Shown here: piece by piece, positions 25,179 through 34,603 of the stretch
How positions within the stretch are numbered: the stretch's first letter is position 1
How the letters are laid out: each line of letters opens with the position of its first letter
Source: Pseudomonas sp. CC120222-01a
Lineage (GTDB): Bacteria > Pseudomonadota > Gammaproteobacteria > Pseudomonadales > Pseudomonadaceae
Assembly: GCF_003097235.1 (NCBI RefSeq)
Contig: NZ_QEQQ01000018.1
Coordinates: 1-64,000, forward strand
Direction: 5' to 3'
Length of the DNA: 64,000 nt
Made by a program: the position numbers and the translations under genes
Notes under the pieces: generated by a model
The model's input: only the letters and a program-made list of their open reading frames with translations
Databases searched by the model: none
What the model was told of the DNA's origin: nothing

Positions 25179-26264
25179 GTGTCGAAAAGCCATAACGAGC
25201 GCCTGGAAGCGACCATCAACACCGCCAGGGAAATGACCGAGGCCGCCACCAGCAAAAATGAACTGCTGCGAGCAGTGGCGTCCTTGCGCGACTTTCCGGG
25301 AGGGCTGCACTTCGACAACGTGGACGATCGGCGCAAGGCGTTGATGTATGGCGCGCTGGCGATTAGCGCAGCGCTCCTGTGGGTGTCCTGGACCCTCGGC
25401 TGGGTTGAGTTCGGGCTGGGTCGAAAGATGCCCGGCGTAGTGAATTTCAGCATCGCCGGGGTTCTCGGATGGACAGCCGTCAGCTGGTGGATGTACACGT
25501 TCAACAGCGACACCCGCGATGAATGGCTGTCGGAGCTTTCATATGACATCGCCCAGCGGGCGGGCATGATCGAGGCAGGAATACGCCCCATCACCACGCC
25601 CCCCGAGGATATCCTTTCGCGCCTTTCCGACCACTTCGCCGATTACCTGAGGGGCGACCACGGCTGTGAAATCGTCGGCGCCTTCGAGGGCCGCTATGAA
25701 GGGGAACGGCATGCCTTCCATTTCAGCTACTTCAACCTGGCGTACGTCGATGCACGGCAGGAGCGGCACAGCACTGGCGGGGGCAACTACGAAACCAGGA
25801 CCGTTCACGACCATTACAACCGTTTCAGCCTGGTCGTCGAGTTCCCCTGGGTGCGCGGCATCGCGGCACGCACTGACGAACAGGAAGATGTCGACTTCGA
25901 CTACCTGTATGAAACGACATCCAGCGAATTCGAGGATACCTTCTACCTGACCGGAATCACCCGCAAGGTCTGCGCCCGCTTCGCCAAGCCCGAGACGATC
26001 CAGCACCTGCTGGAAATGGAGGCCAACCTGATCGACATGAACCTGGAGTTTTCCGAGGAAGGCGGCGAGCTTTGCATCAGCTTCGAGGATGACGACCTGA
26101 TGGGTGTCGAACTGCCCTGTGATCTGAGCACCCCAGAACAGTTCTACGCCCACATTGAAGCCGGGGTCAGCCTGGAGGAGCTGGAATGGCTGCTGGATGC
26201 GTTGCACACACTGGCCTGCCAGCACGACAACCAGCTCGAAAGCCCGGCGACGGCGATACACTGA
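25179..26264 (+). CDS. Unknown membrane-anchored protein (DUF3137-like)
   Basis: 361 aa from a GTG start chosen because GAAGGAG lies 11 bases upstream. The N-terminus is helical and charged, followed by two membrane helices at ~52-70 (ALMYGALAISAALLWVSW) and ~88-107 (VVNFSIAGVLGWTAVSWWMY). A large soluble acidic domain follows (GAFEGRYEGERHAFHFSYF, EDTFYLTGITRKVCARF, ELCISFEDDDL). The layout resembles DUF3137 proteins, but I cannot assign it firmly. It is divergent from gntR and followed by an MFS gene 65 bases on. Confidence 0.7.
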   Translation: MSKSHNERLEATINTAREMTEAATSKNELLRAVASLRDFPGGLHFDNVDDRRKALMYGALAISAALLWVSWTLGWVEFGLGRKMPGVVNFSIAGVLGWTAVSWWMYTFNSDTRDEWLSELSYDIAQRAGMIEAGIRPITTPPEDILSRLSDHFADYLRGDHGCEIVGAFEGRYEGERHAFHFSYFNLAYVDARQERHSTGGGNYETRTVHDHYNRFSLVVEFPWVRGIAARTDEQEDVDFDYLYETTSSEFEDTFYLTGITRKVCARFAKPETIQHLLEMEANLIDMNLEFSEEGGELCISFEDDDLMGVELPCDLSTPEQFYAHIEAGVSLEELEWLLDALHTLACQHDNQLESPATAIH

Positions 26265-26329
26265 GCAGGCGCGGCAATGGGTTCGTGCCATATGCTTGCA
26301 CCAGCCCATGAATGCACAAGGACGTGGCA

Positions 26330-27526
26330 ATGCTCGCCGCCCTCAAGCGCTACCCCGCCAGCATCCGCCTATTGCTGGCCACCACCTTCACCCTGACCGT
26401 GGCCCGCGCCCTCACCCTGCCCTACCTGGTGGTCTACCTGGCCGACAACTTCCAGCTGTCGGTCGGGCAGATCGGCCTGCTGATCGGTGGCGCGCTGATC
26501 GTTGCCTCACTGCTGAGCCTGTACGGTGGGCACCTGGTCGACACCGTGCGCAACCACACCCTGGTCAGCGCCAGTACGCTGGTCTTCGCCCTCGCCTTCG
26601 TGGCAGCCATCGCCAGCCGTTCGGTGTGGCTGTTCTTCACCTGCCTGGTGCTGATCAACCTGGCTCTGGCAGTGGTCGACATCGCCGCCAAGGCCGGCTT
26701 CTGCGCGCTGCTGCCGGTGGAGCAACGGGCCGAGGTGTTCGCCATCAAGTACACCCTGAGCAACGTCGGCTATGCCGTCGGCCCGCTGCTCGGCGTGGCC
26801 ATGCTGGAGCTGGACGATCACCTGCCTTTCATTGCCTCGGCGCTGACCGGCCTGGGCATGTGCCTGGCCTACTGGCGGCTCGGCGATCGTGGCCTGCAAG
26901 CAAGCGCACAGGAGCAGCCGAGCGCCGGGTTCAGCCAGGTGGCGCTGGGACTGGCGCGTGACCGCCGGCTGGTGTGCTTCACTTTGGGCGGCGTGCTGAG
27001 CGCGGTAGTGTTCGGCCAGTTCACCGCTTACCTGTCGCAATACCTGGTGGTGACCAGCAGCGCCAGCGAGGCGGCGCGGCTGGTCGGCTACCTGGTGACC
27101 ACCAACGCGGTCACGGTGATTGCCCTGCAGTACCTGATCGGCCGGCGCATTGGCCGCCAGCAGCTGATGCCCTGGCTGCTGGCCGGCATGGCGCTGTTCA
27201 TCGCCGGGTTGCTGGGGTTTGCCCTGGCCGGGTCGGTGGTGGCCTGGTGCCTGGCGATGCTGGTGTTCACCCTGGGCGAAATCATCGTCATCCCTGCCGA
27301 GTACATGTTCATCGACCTGATCGCCCCGGAGCACCTGCGTGGGGTGTATTACGGGGCGCAGAACCTGTCCAACCTCGGGGCGGCGCTGGGGCCGGTGATG
27401 GTGGGGTTTGCCCTGGGGCTATGGTGGCCGGGGGTGATTTTCTACCTATTGATCGCAGCCGTGGTGCTAGCTGCCGTTTTTTACAGCCGAGGGCTTCGCG
27501 AGGGTATCCGGACGAATCAACTGTAA
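26330..27526 (+). CDS. YdeE-like MFS exporter
   Basis: 398 aa; start MLAALKRYPASIRLLL is preceded by AAGGA at seven bases. Sequence features resemble E. coli YdeE: an Arg-Ala-Thr-Leu-Pro-type first helix (VARALTLPYLVVYLADNF), KYTLSNVGYAVGPLLG, and GEIIVIPAEYMFIDLIAPEHLRGVYYGAQ. YdeE is linked to export of peptides or amino-acid derivatives; the substrate here is unknown. Its 3' end overlaps the convergent secretin remnant by 60 bases, which suggests the remnant was placed against the end of this gene. Confidence 0.85.
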   Translation: MLAALKRYPASIRLLLATTFTLTVARALTLPYLVVYLADNFQLSVGQIGLLIGGALIVASLLSLYGGHLVDTVRNHTLVSASTLVFALAFVAAIASRSVWLFFTCLVLINLALAVVDIAAKAGFCALLPVEQRAEVFAIKYTLSNVGYAVGPLLGVAMLELDDHLPFIASALTGLGMCLAYWRLGDRGLQASAQEQPSAGFSQVALGLARDRRLVCFTLGGVLSAVVFGQFTAYLSQYLVVTSSASEAARLVGYLVTTNAVTVIALQYLIGRRIGRQQLMPWLLAGMALFIAGLLGFALAGSVVAWCLAMLVFTLGEIIVIPAEYMFIDLIAPEHLRGVYYGAQNLSNLGAALGPVMVGFALGLWWPGVIFYLLIAAVVLAAVFYSRGLREGIRTNQL

Positions 27527-28020
27527 CTGCTGCCGGTACTCATCCGTCACCTGTCTCGCGGTACCCGCGTCGCTCACCACCTTAGGCGTTATAAGAACAA
27601 TCAATTCGGTACGTGCATGACTACGCTGGATGTCACTGAACAGCCAGCCTAACCCCGGCACCCGCCCCAGCCAAGGCACACGCCTCTGGCTATCGGCCTC
27701 ATTCTGCTTGATCAAGCCTCCCAGCAGCACCGTCTGACCACTCTGGACCGCAACCTGCGTCGATACTGCCCTCGTGGAGATACTTGGGTTGCCATTGCTG
27801 TCCAGCAATTTGCTGGCATCGCTCACCTGTTGCTGAATGTCCATGTAGACCAGTCCACCAGGGTTGATCCGGGGTACCACGTCCAGAATCACGCCCGTCT
27901 GCACATATTGCACGCTGCTGGTTGTGACCGAGGTATTGTCCAGATTGATGGTGGTCTGGTTGATTGGTATGTTGTCACCCACCTGAATTTGCGCATTCTG
28001 ATTGTTCATCCCGGTACTCA
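27467..28020 (-). pseudogene. Truncated secretin (GspD/XcpQ-like), C-terminal ~180 residues only
   Basis: The protein reads MNNQNAQIQVGDNIPINQ, then VQTGVILDVVPRINPGGLVYMDIQQQVS, GQTVLLGGLIKQNEADSQRRVPWLGRVPGLGWLF and RTELIVLITPKVV, the C-terminal beta-barrel of type II secretion secretins. A whole secretin is ~650-780 aa; the N-domains are missing. The frame stays open to 28117, but the extra residues (MKGVYRSISWATT...) are not secretin-like, so the break is near 28010-28025. No other type II secretion gene is adjacent. Probably a rearrangement relic. Confidence 0.85.
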
Positions 28021-28080
28021 GGCGGGTGCTGGAGTGCAATGTGCAGTTGCCGCGCATGCCCCAGCACGCGTTAGTCAAGG

Positions 28081-28308
28081 TTGTCGCCCATGAGATCGAC
28101 CGGTATACGCCCTTCACTGGTGATGAGGTGTATTACGCCGTGCGGTCAAGAGCGCTGGTATGGGTCGGACGGACTTCCTGTTAAAGACGTAGATTGGGAC
28201 CATGACCATGGCCAGGGAATTCCACACGTTCACGAATGGGGGCGAAGCGACGGTGGAGCTCCAGTCCGAGGCAAGGGACGCCCTTTCGACCCTTCGATAG
28301 ATAAATGA
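28081..28308 (+). pseudogene. C-terminal remnant of a polymorphic toxin
   Basis: The last ~55 codons read ERWYGSDGLPVKDVDWDHDH, then GQGIPHVHEW and GKGRPFDPSIDK. This WY-DG-PVKDVDxDH...PHVHEW pattern is a common ending of Rhs- or contact-dependent-type toxin proteins. There is no long upstream reading frame: the toxin body is missing and the truncated secretin abuts it on the other strand. The stop lies 10 bases before the next gene, the usual spacing of toxin and immunity genes. Where the homology begins is uncertain. Confidence 0.6.
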
Positions 28309-28318
28309 GGATTATCAA

Positions 28319-28717
28319 GTGCTGAGCGAAACTCTGAACGGACTACATGATGCCGAGCTAATTGGCCTAGACTCCGGCGATGCCCCTGCCCGCCTAAAAA
28401 TTAAACTTAGAACCACTGAGGACATTGACCTTAGCATTACATTCGAACAATGCATCCATTATCGCGCAACCGACTTCACCCGCCAAAATATAATATCTCG
28501 CGTCCTTGTCTTTAATGAAAAATCTCCCCCAGACGAGGCGATCGGGAGCCTCATAAGATGGCTGACAAGCCTTTCTGATTCGACGTCATTCTTGACGGAA
28601 AGCAAATTGGCGGAACTGATCCAGGCCGTCTATTCCGGAAAGCTGAGTCTTGTCTACGTGGAGCCAAGCTGCGGCGCTGAGGTTGCTATCTTATGTCAGA
28701 AATTCCATAGGGATTAA
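28319..28717 (+). CDS. Putative immunity protein of the truncated toxin
   Basis: 132 aa from a GTG start with AGGA seven bases upstream. It contains LHDAELIGLDSGDAPARLKI and DFTRQNIISRVLVFN, a pattern seen in small proteins encoded behind polymorphic toxins. Base composition is clearly AT-richer than neighbouring genes, a mark of transfer. It is intact although the toxin is reduced to its tail, as in orphan immunity genes kept for protection against siblings. Family assignment is by context and short motifs only. Confidence 0.6.
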   Translation: MLSETLNGLHDAELIGLDSGDAPARLKIKLRTTEDIDLSITFEQCIHYRATDFTRQNIISRVLVFNEKSPPDEAIGSLIRWLTSLSDSTSFLTESKLAELIQAVYSGKLSLVYVEPSCGAEVAILCQKFHRD

Positions 28718-28806
28718 AAACGCCTAGCCAGGGAGCAGAGACTGGCCTGCTTGCATTGTGCCCATACCGAAATGGCAAGCAACTGTAGCCGCGATCAGTT
28801 CAGACG

Positions 28807-29010
28807 GTGCACTGCACCGAGCAGGATTCTTCGCGGCAGCTTAACGTCTGGATTGATACGCTCCTGAACTGTGCGCTGGTCATTGCCAAGTCACCTGACT
28901 TCTGCCAGATCCAGTTCGATGCTGGGCACTTGAAGAAATTCACCAAAGCGCCGCACGGGGCTCTGGCATGCCAGTTCCTCTGTACTTTGACTGGCCTAGA
29001 TCCACGTTAG
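28807..29010 (+). CDS. Unrecognised small open frame in the debris region
   Basis: 67 codons, MHCTEQDSSRQLNVWIDTLL, with no clear ribosome site and no family I recognise. It may be a fragment of a longer gene or chance. The flanking stretches 28718-28806 and 29011-29267 hold nothing I can name, apart from the region expected to contain the kinase promoter. Confidence 0.2.
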   Translation: MHCTEQDSSRQLNVWIDTLLNCALVIAKSPDFCQIQFDAGHLKKFTKAPHGALACQFLCTLTGLDPR

Positions 29011-29267
29011 TACAGGTTGAATTATGTCTCCCTCTGCCGAGAGGATAAGTACTTAGGGGCGGTGTTGGCTAGGGGTAGTCTTCATACCTGCTATTGATGT
29101 CGGTGATACTCGCCGGACTGTTCTACTGGCGGGGTACCTACATAGGCCAACACAGGAGAAATCTGCGACGACTCGCCGCTGCGACCATCGTCGGCGCTGA
29201 CGAACCGCCGCCCGCGTGCCAGACTGATTGATCGGGACCGCGTTATCTTTTTTGCTCCGGAGTTTTC

Positions 29268-32200
29268 ATGTCGTTGTCCAGCGGGCTGATCGCCCTGGTC
29301 GCCCTGGCCTATATGGCCGTCATGTTCGCCATCGCCTTCTACGGCGACCGCCGCAGCACACCGTTGCCGCCGCGCCTGCGTGCCTGGGTGTACAGCCTGT
29401 CGCTGGCGGTGTACTGCACCAGCTGGACATTCTTCGGCGCGGTCGGCCAGGCCGCCGAACAGCTCTGGGCGTTCCTGCCGATCTACCTTGGCCCGATTCT
29501 GCTGCTGATCTTCGCGCCGTGGGTGCTGCAGAAGATGGTGCTGATCAGCAAGCAGCAGAACATCACTTCGATCGCCGACTTCATCGCCGCCCGCTACGGC
29601 AAGTCGCAGTCCCTGGCGGTGGTGGTGGCGCTGATCTGCCTGGTCGGCGTGCTGCCTTACATTGCCCTGCAGCTCAAGGGCATCGTGCTTGGCGTCAACC
29701 TGCTGATCGGCGCCAACGCCGACGCCACCGGCACCCGCGTGCAGGACACCGCGCTGGTGGTGTCGCTGGTGCTGGCGCTGTTCGCCATCGTCTTCGGTAC
29801 ACGCAGCCTGGACGTCACCGAACACCACCGCGGCATGGTCCTGGCGATTGCCTTCGAGTCGCTGATCAAGCTGCTGGCATTCCTCGCCGTGGGCGTGTTC
29901 GTGGTGTTCAACCTGTACGACGGCTTCGACGACCTGCTGACCCAGGCGCGCCAGTCGGTGCAGCTGGACAGCTATTGGCAGGAAACCATCAACTGGCCGT
30001 CGATGGTGGTGCAGACCGCCGTGGCGATGATGGCGATCATCTGCCTGCCGCGGCAGTTCCATGTCACCGTGGTGGAGAACATCGAACCCCAGGACATGCG
30101 CCTGGCGCGCTGGGTGTTCCCGCTGTACCTGGCCCTGGCCGCGCTGTTCGTGGTGCCGATTGCCCTGGCCGGGCAGATGCTGCTGCCGGGCACGGTGATC
30201 TCCGACTCCTTCGTCATCAGCCTGCCACTGGCCGAGGCGCATCCGAGCCTGGCCCTGCTGGCCTTCATCGGTGGTGCTTCGGCCGCCACCGGCATGGTCA
30301 TCGTCGAGGCCGTGGCGCTGTCGACCATGGTCTCCAACGACATGCTGCTGCCTTGGCTGCTGCGCCGCAATAACGCCGAGCGGCCGTTCGAGGCGTTCCG
30401 CCACTGGATGCTGTCGGTGCGCCGGGTGACCATCGTGGTGATCCTGCTGCTGGCCTATGTCAGCTACCGCCTGCTCGGCTCCACCGCGAGCTTGGCCACC
30501 ATCGGCCAGATTGCCTTCGCCGCTGTCACCCAGCTGACTCCGGCCATGCTCGGCGCGCTGTACTGGAAGCAGGCCAACCGCCGTGGCGTGTTCGCTGGCC
30601 TGGCAGCGGGCATCTTCCTGTGGTTCTACACCCTGGTGCTGCCGATCATCGCCCATAGCCTGGGCCTGTCGCTGGGGCTGTTCCCGGGCCTGGCGTGGCT
30701 GCACGGTAACCCGCTCGACCTGCCGATCAGCCCCTTGACCCAGGGCGTGGTACTGTCGCTGGCGGGCAACTTCACCCTGTTCGTGTGGGTGTCGATGCTG
30801 TCGCGCACCCGCGTGTCGGAACACTGGCAGGCAGGCCGCTTCATCGGCCAGCAGACTAGCGCCCGGCCCAGCAGCAAACCGCTGCTGGCGGTGCAGATCG
30901 AAGACCTGCTCACCCTCGCCTCGCGCTTCGTCGGCGAGGAGCGCGCGCGACAAAGCTTCATCCGCTTCGCCTACCGCCAGGGCAAGGGCTTCAACCCCAA
31001 CCAGAACGCCGATGGCGACTGGATCGAACACACCGAACGCCTGCTGGCCGGCGTGCTCGGCACCTCCTCGACTCGTGCCGTGGTCAAGGCCGCCATCGAG
31101 GGCCGCGACATGCAGCTCGAAGACGTGGTGCGCATCGCCGACGAAGCCAGCGAGGTGCTGCAGTTCAACCGAGCCTTGCTGCAGGGCGCCATCGAGAACA
31201 TCAACCAGGGCATCAGCGTGGTCGACCAGAACCTGCACCTGGTGGCCTGGAACCGCCGTTACCTGGAGCTGTTCAACTACCCCGAAGGGCTGATCAGCGT
31301 TGGTCGGCCAATCGCCGATATCATCCGCTACAACGCCGAGCGCGGCCTGTGCGGCCCTGGCGAGGCGCAAGTTCACGTGGCGCGGCGCCTGCACTGGATG
31401 CGCCAGGGCCGCGCCCACTCTTCCGAACGGCTATTCCCCAATGGCCGGGTGATCGAACTGATCGGCAACCCGATGCCCGGTGGCGGCTTTGTCATGAGTT
31501 TCACCGACATCACCCCGTTCCGCGAGGCCGAACAGGCGCTGCGTGACGCCAACGAAGGCCTGGAACAGCGCGTGGCCGAACGGACCCACGAGCTGTCGCA
31601 ACTCAACCAGGCGCTCTCGGAAGCCAAGAGCCAGGCCGAAGCGGTAAGCAAGTCCAAGACCCGCTTCCTGGCTGCCGTCAGCCACGACCTGATGCAGCCG
31701 CTGAACGCTGCGCGGCTGTTCTCCGCTGCCCTGTCGCAGCAGGCCGAAGGCATGAACGAAGAGGCCCAGCAGCTGGTGCAGCACATGGACAGTTCGCTGC
31801 GCTCGGCCGAGGAGCTGATCAGCGACCTGCTGGACATTTCGCGCCTGGAAAACGGCAAGATCACCCCCGACGCCAAACCCTTTGCCCTCAACGAACTGTT
31901 CGACACCCTCGGCGCCGAGTTCAAGGTGCTGGCAGCTGAAAAGGGCCTGGAGTTCCGCCTGCGCGGCAGCCGCCTGCGGGTCGACAGCGACATGAAACTG
32001 CTGCGCCGGGTGCTGCAGAACTTCCTCACCAATGCCCTGCGCTACGGCAAGAGCCCGATCCTGCTGGGTGTACGCCGCCAGGGCGAGCACCTGTGGCTGG
32101 AGGTGTGGGACCGTGGCCCGGGCATTGCCGACGATAAGCTGCAGGTGATTTTCCAGGAGTTCAAGCGCCTGGACAGCCACCAGACCCGCGCCGAAAAAGG

Positions 32201-32744
32201 CCTGGGCCTGGGCCTGGCGATCGCCGACGGCTTGTGCCGGGTGCTTGGCCACAAGCTTGAGGTACGCTCCTGGCCCGGCAAGGGCACGGTGTTCCGCGTC
32301 AATGTACCGATAGCCCACCAGGCGGCGGCAGCGCCGAGCGCTACGGTGGAAGCCGCGAGCCAGCCGCTGGCCGGCTTGCAGGTGCTGTGCGTGGACAACG
32401 AGGACAGCATCCTGATCGGCATGAACAGCCTGCTCAGTCGCTGGGGCTGCCAGGTGTGGACTGCACGCAACCGCGCCGAATGCGAAGCGCTGCTGGCCAA
32501 GGGCATGCGCCCGCACCTGGCGCTGGTGGACTTCCACCTGGATGACGGCGAAACCGGCACCGGGCTGATGGGCTGGTTACGTGCACGCCTGGGCGAGCCG
32601 GTGCCCGGCGTGGTGATCAGCGCCGACGGCAGCAAGGAAACCTTGGCCACCGTGCATGCCGCAGGCCTGGACTACCTGGCCAAACCGGTGAAGCCAGCGG
32701 CTCTGCGCGCCTTGCTCAATCGCCATCTGAGCCTGGTTCAGTAA
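29268..32744 (+). CDS. mxtR: Hybrid sensor kinase with a sodium/solute-symporter-like sensor (MxtR/CrbS type)
   Basis: 1158 aa. Residues ~1-500 are a multi-helix sodium:solute symporter (SSS) domain. A PAS domain lies at ~640-760 (AIENINQGISVVDQNLHLVAWN), then a coiled coil, HisKA with the phosphorylated His in FLAAVSHDLMQPL (~804), HATPase (NFLTNALRYG, GPGIADDK, GLGLGLAI) and a receiver at ~1038-1155 with Asp in LALVDFHLDDG and Lys in LAKPVKP. The same architecture is found in MxtR/CrbS, which with ErdR/CrbR controls acetate (acs) metabolism in pseudomonads. No partner regulator is encoded nearby. The start follows CTCCGGAG. Confidence 0.88.
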   Translation: MSLSSGLIALVALAYMAVMFAIAFYGDRRSTPLPPRLRAWVYSLSLAVYCTSWTFFGAVGQAAEQLWAFLPIYLGPILLLIFAPWVLQKMVLISKQQNITSIADFIAARYGKSQSLAVVVALICLVGVLPYIALQLKGIVLGVNLLIGANADATGTRVQDTALVVSLVLALFAIVFGTRSLDVTEHHRGMVLAIAFESLIKLLAFLAVGVFVVFNLYDGFDDLLTQARQSVQLDSYWQETINWPSMVVQTAVAMMAIICLPRQFHVTVVENIEPQDMRLARWVFPLYLALAALFVVPIALAGQMLLPGTVISDSFVISLPLAEAHPSLALLAFIGGASAATGMVIVEAVALSTMVSNDMLLPWLLRRNNAERPFEAFRHWMLSVRRVTIVVILLLAYVSYRLLGSTASLATIGQIAFAAVTQLTPAMLGALYWKQANRRGVFAGLAAGIFLWFYTLVLPIIAHSLGLSLGLFPGLAWLHGNPLDLPISPLTQGVVLSLAGNFTLFVWVSMLSRTRVSEHWQAGRFIGQQTSARPSSKPLLAVQIEDLLTLASRFVGEERARQSFIRFAYRQGKGFNPNQNADGDWIEHTERLLAGVLGTSSTRAVVKAAIEGRDMQLEDVVRIADEASEVLQFNRALLQGAIENINQGISVVDQNLHLVAWNRRYLELFNYPEGLISVGRPIADIIRYNAERGLCGPGEAQVHVARRLHWMRQGRAHSSERLFPNGRVIELIGNPMPGGGFVMSFTDITPFREAEQALRDANEGLEQRVAERTHELSQLNQALSEAKSQAEAVSKSKTRFLAAVSHDLMQPLNAARLFSAALSQQAEGMNEEAQQLVQHMDSSLRSAEELISDLLDISRLENGKITPDAKPFALNELFDTLGAEFKVLAAEKGLEFRLRGSRLRVDSDMKLLRRVLQNFLTNALRYGKSPILLGVRRQGEHLWLEVWDRGPGIADDKLQVIFQEFKRLDSHQTRAEKGLGLGLAIADGLCRVLGHKLEVRSWPGKGTVFRVNVPIAHQAAAAPSATVEAASQPLAGLQVLCVDNEDSILIGMNSLLSRWGCQVWTARNRAECEALLAKGMRPHLALVDFHLDDGETGTGLMGWLRARLGEPVPGVVISADGSKETLATVHAAGLDYLAKPVKPAALRALLNRHLSLVQ

Positions 32745-34203
32745 CCGCCTCGTCGGCTAGCGCTTCGTCAGACAGTGCCCGTTCCAGCAGCTCGGCAGGC
32801 AGGCTCTTGCTGGCGCGGGCGCCGAGCAGCTTGAGCTGTTCGCTGCGGCTGACCAGGTTGCCGCGCCCTTCGCACAGTTTGTTGCGAGCTGCAGCGTAAG
32901 CCTTGTCGACCTGCTGCAGACGGTTGCCGAGTTCGTCCAGGTCCTGGATAAACAGCACGAACTTGTCGTACAGCCACCCGGCACGCTCGGCGATCTCACG
33001 GGCGTTCTGGCCCTGGCGCTCCTGCTTCCACAGGCTGTCGATGACCCGCAGGGTGGCCAGCAAGGTGGTCGGGCTGACGATCACGATCTGCCGGTCGAAG
33101 GCTTCCTGGAACAGGTTGGGCTCGGCCTGCAGGGCCGCCGAGAAGGCCGCCTCGATCGGCACGAACAGCAGCACGAAATCAAGGCTGTGCAGGCCTTCGA
33201 GGCGGTTGTAGTCCTTGCTCGACAGGCCTTTGACGTGGTTGCGCAGCGACTGCACGTGCTGCTTGAGCGCGGCGTCGTCGTTGCTGCTGACAAATTGCTG
33301 GTAGGCGGTGAGGCTGACCTTGGCATCGACCACCACCTGTTTGTCACCAGGCAGCATGATCAGCACGTCAGGCTGGAAGCGCTCGCCATCGGCGCTCTTC
33401 AGGCTGACCTGGGTCTGGTATTCGCGGCCTTTCTCCAGGCCGGCATGCTCGAGCACCCGTTCGAGAATCAGCTCGCCCCAGTTACCTTGGGTCTTCTGGC
33501 CCTTGAGGGCTTGGGTGAGGTTGGTGGCTTCGTCAGACAGGCGCAGGTTGAGTTGCTGCAGGCGCTCCAGTTCCTTGCCCAGCGAGAAGCGCTCGCGAGC
33601 TTCCTGCTGGTAGCTTTCCTCGACGCGCTTTTCGAACGCCTGGATGCGCTCCTTGAGCGGGTCGAGCAACTGGCCCAGATGCTGCTGGCTGGTCTGGGCG
33701 AAACGCTGCTCACGCTCGTCGAAGATTTTCGTGGCCAGGTCGGCAAACTGGGCGCGCAGGGTGTCACGGGCCTCCTGAAGGTCTTCCAGGCGCTGCTGGT
33801 GGCTGTCCTGTTGTTCGCGCAGCTCGGCTTCGAGGCGCGCGGCCTGGGCTTCCAGGCGACGCAGTTCGGCTTCGCGGGTGGCGCGCTCGAGGTGCCAGGC
33901 GTGGGCTGCATCACGGGCGTTGTCGCGGTCGATCTGCAGCAGTTCCAGTTCACGGCCCTGGGCGGCCAGCTGGGTCTGCTTGACGGTGTTGGCTTCGCTG
34001 AGGTCGCTGACCTCGTCGCGGCTGGCGTCCAGTTGCGCCTGCAAGCCGGCCTGAGCCAGTTGCGCGCTGCTGAGCCGCTCTTCGAGCAGGGCCTGCTCGC
34101 CCTGCCGGGCGCCCTGACGGCGCTGCACGTGCATGACCCACCCCAGGCAAGGCACGGCGCCCGCCACCAAGCCCAGCAGAATGCTGGTCAGATCCACTGC
34201 CAT
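32716..34203 (-). CDS. rmuC: DNA recombination protein RmuC
   Basis: I start at MAVDLTSILLGLVAGAVPCL (495 aa), close to the family length; a longer frame runs upstream without homology. An N-terminal membrane anchor is followed by a long coiled coil at ~35-225 and then the nuclease-like domain (QGNWGELILERVLEHAGLEKG, PDVLIMLPGDKQVVVDAKVSL, VLLFVPIEAAFSAAL). RmuC limits recombination at inverted repeats, an apt function in a REP-rich genome. The 3' end overlaps the convergent kinase gene by 29 bases. Confidence 0.95.
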   Translation of the reverse strand: MAVDLTSILLGLVAGAVPCLGWVMHVQRRQGARQGEQALLEERLSSAQLAQAGLQAQLDASRDEVSDLSEANTVKQTQLAAQGRELELLQIDRDNARDAAHAWHLERATREAELRRLEAQAARLEAELREQQDSHQQRLEDLQEARDTLRAQFADLATKIFDEREQRFAQTSQQHLGQLLDPLKERIQAFEKRVEESYQQEARERFSLGKELERLQQLNLRLSDEATNLTQALKGQKTQGNWGELILERVLEHAGLEKGREYQTQVSLKSADGERFQPDVLIMLPGDKQVVVDAKVSLTAYQQFVSSNDDAALKQHVQSLRNHVKGLSSKDYNRLEGLHSLDFVLLFVPIEAAFSAALQAEPNLFQEAFDRQIVIVSPTTLLATLRVIDSLWKQERQGQNAREIAERAGWLYDKFVLFIQDLDELGNRLQQVDKAYAAARNKLCEGRGNLVSRSEQLKLLGARASKSLPAELLERALSDEALADEAVTEPGSDGD

Positions 34204-34243
34204 GCTTACCCCGATCACGCTATTGCAAGTTGTGTGCAGCTTA

Positions 34244-34603
34244 TCAGTCTGCTGGATCGGGCGCCTGTTCCGACTGATCGGCCTGGAACAGCCGCGCATA
34301 TTCCAGTTGCGCCCGCGTGTCCCCGGCCCTCGCCGCCTGCCGCAACAGCTCATGGCCGATGCGACGGTCCCGGGCATTGCCGCAATCACGGCAGAGCATC
34401 TGCCCCAAGCGGCTCTGCGCCACCACCACCCCTTCACGTGCGGGTTGCTTGAGCAGGCGCCCGGCGATGTGCTTGACCTGCTGCTTGTCACCCAGGCGCG
34501 GGCTGTCGAGCAGCCAGAGGGCCACTTTCAGGGAAAAGCGTTTGGGCGAAGGGGCTGTCGAGGCAACAGCGAGGCTGACGAGGGGTTTACCGCGAAACTT
34601 CAT
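34244..34603 (-). CDS. Small Sel1/TPR-like repeat protein
   Basis: 119 aa from ATG 34603; a TTG at 34621 is an alternative start. Helical repeat features are present: KQQVKHIAGRLLKQPAREG, QSRLGQMLCRDCGNARDRRIGHELLRQAARAGDTRAQLEYARLF, which match one to two Sel1-like repeats (LGxxL...GH.LL.QAA..G...A). Cys-X2-Cys in LCRDCGN is notable. Same strand as rmuC and 40 bases upstream, so possibly co-transcribed. Function unknown. Confidence 0.7.
   Translation of the reverse strand: MKFRGKPLVSLAVASTAPSPKRFSLKVALWLLDSPRLGDKQQVKHIAGRLLKQPAREGVVVAQSRLGQMLCRDCGNARDRRIGHELLRQAARAGDTRAQLEYARLFQADQSEQAPDPAD

Noticed and set aside
27467..28117. Complete type II secretion gene
   Set aside because: Only the last ~180 residues of a secretin are present, with unrelated sequence in front and no gsp neighbours.
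29091..31418. 775-codon minus-strand frame opposite the hybrid kinase
   Set aside because: His/Gln/Asp-rich antisense artefact; the plus strand has a full set of SSS, PAS, kinase and receiver motifs.
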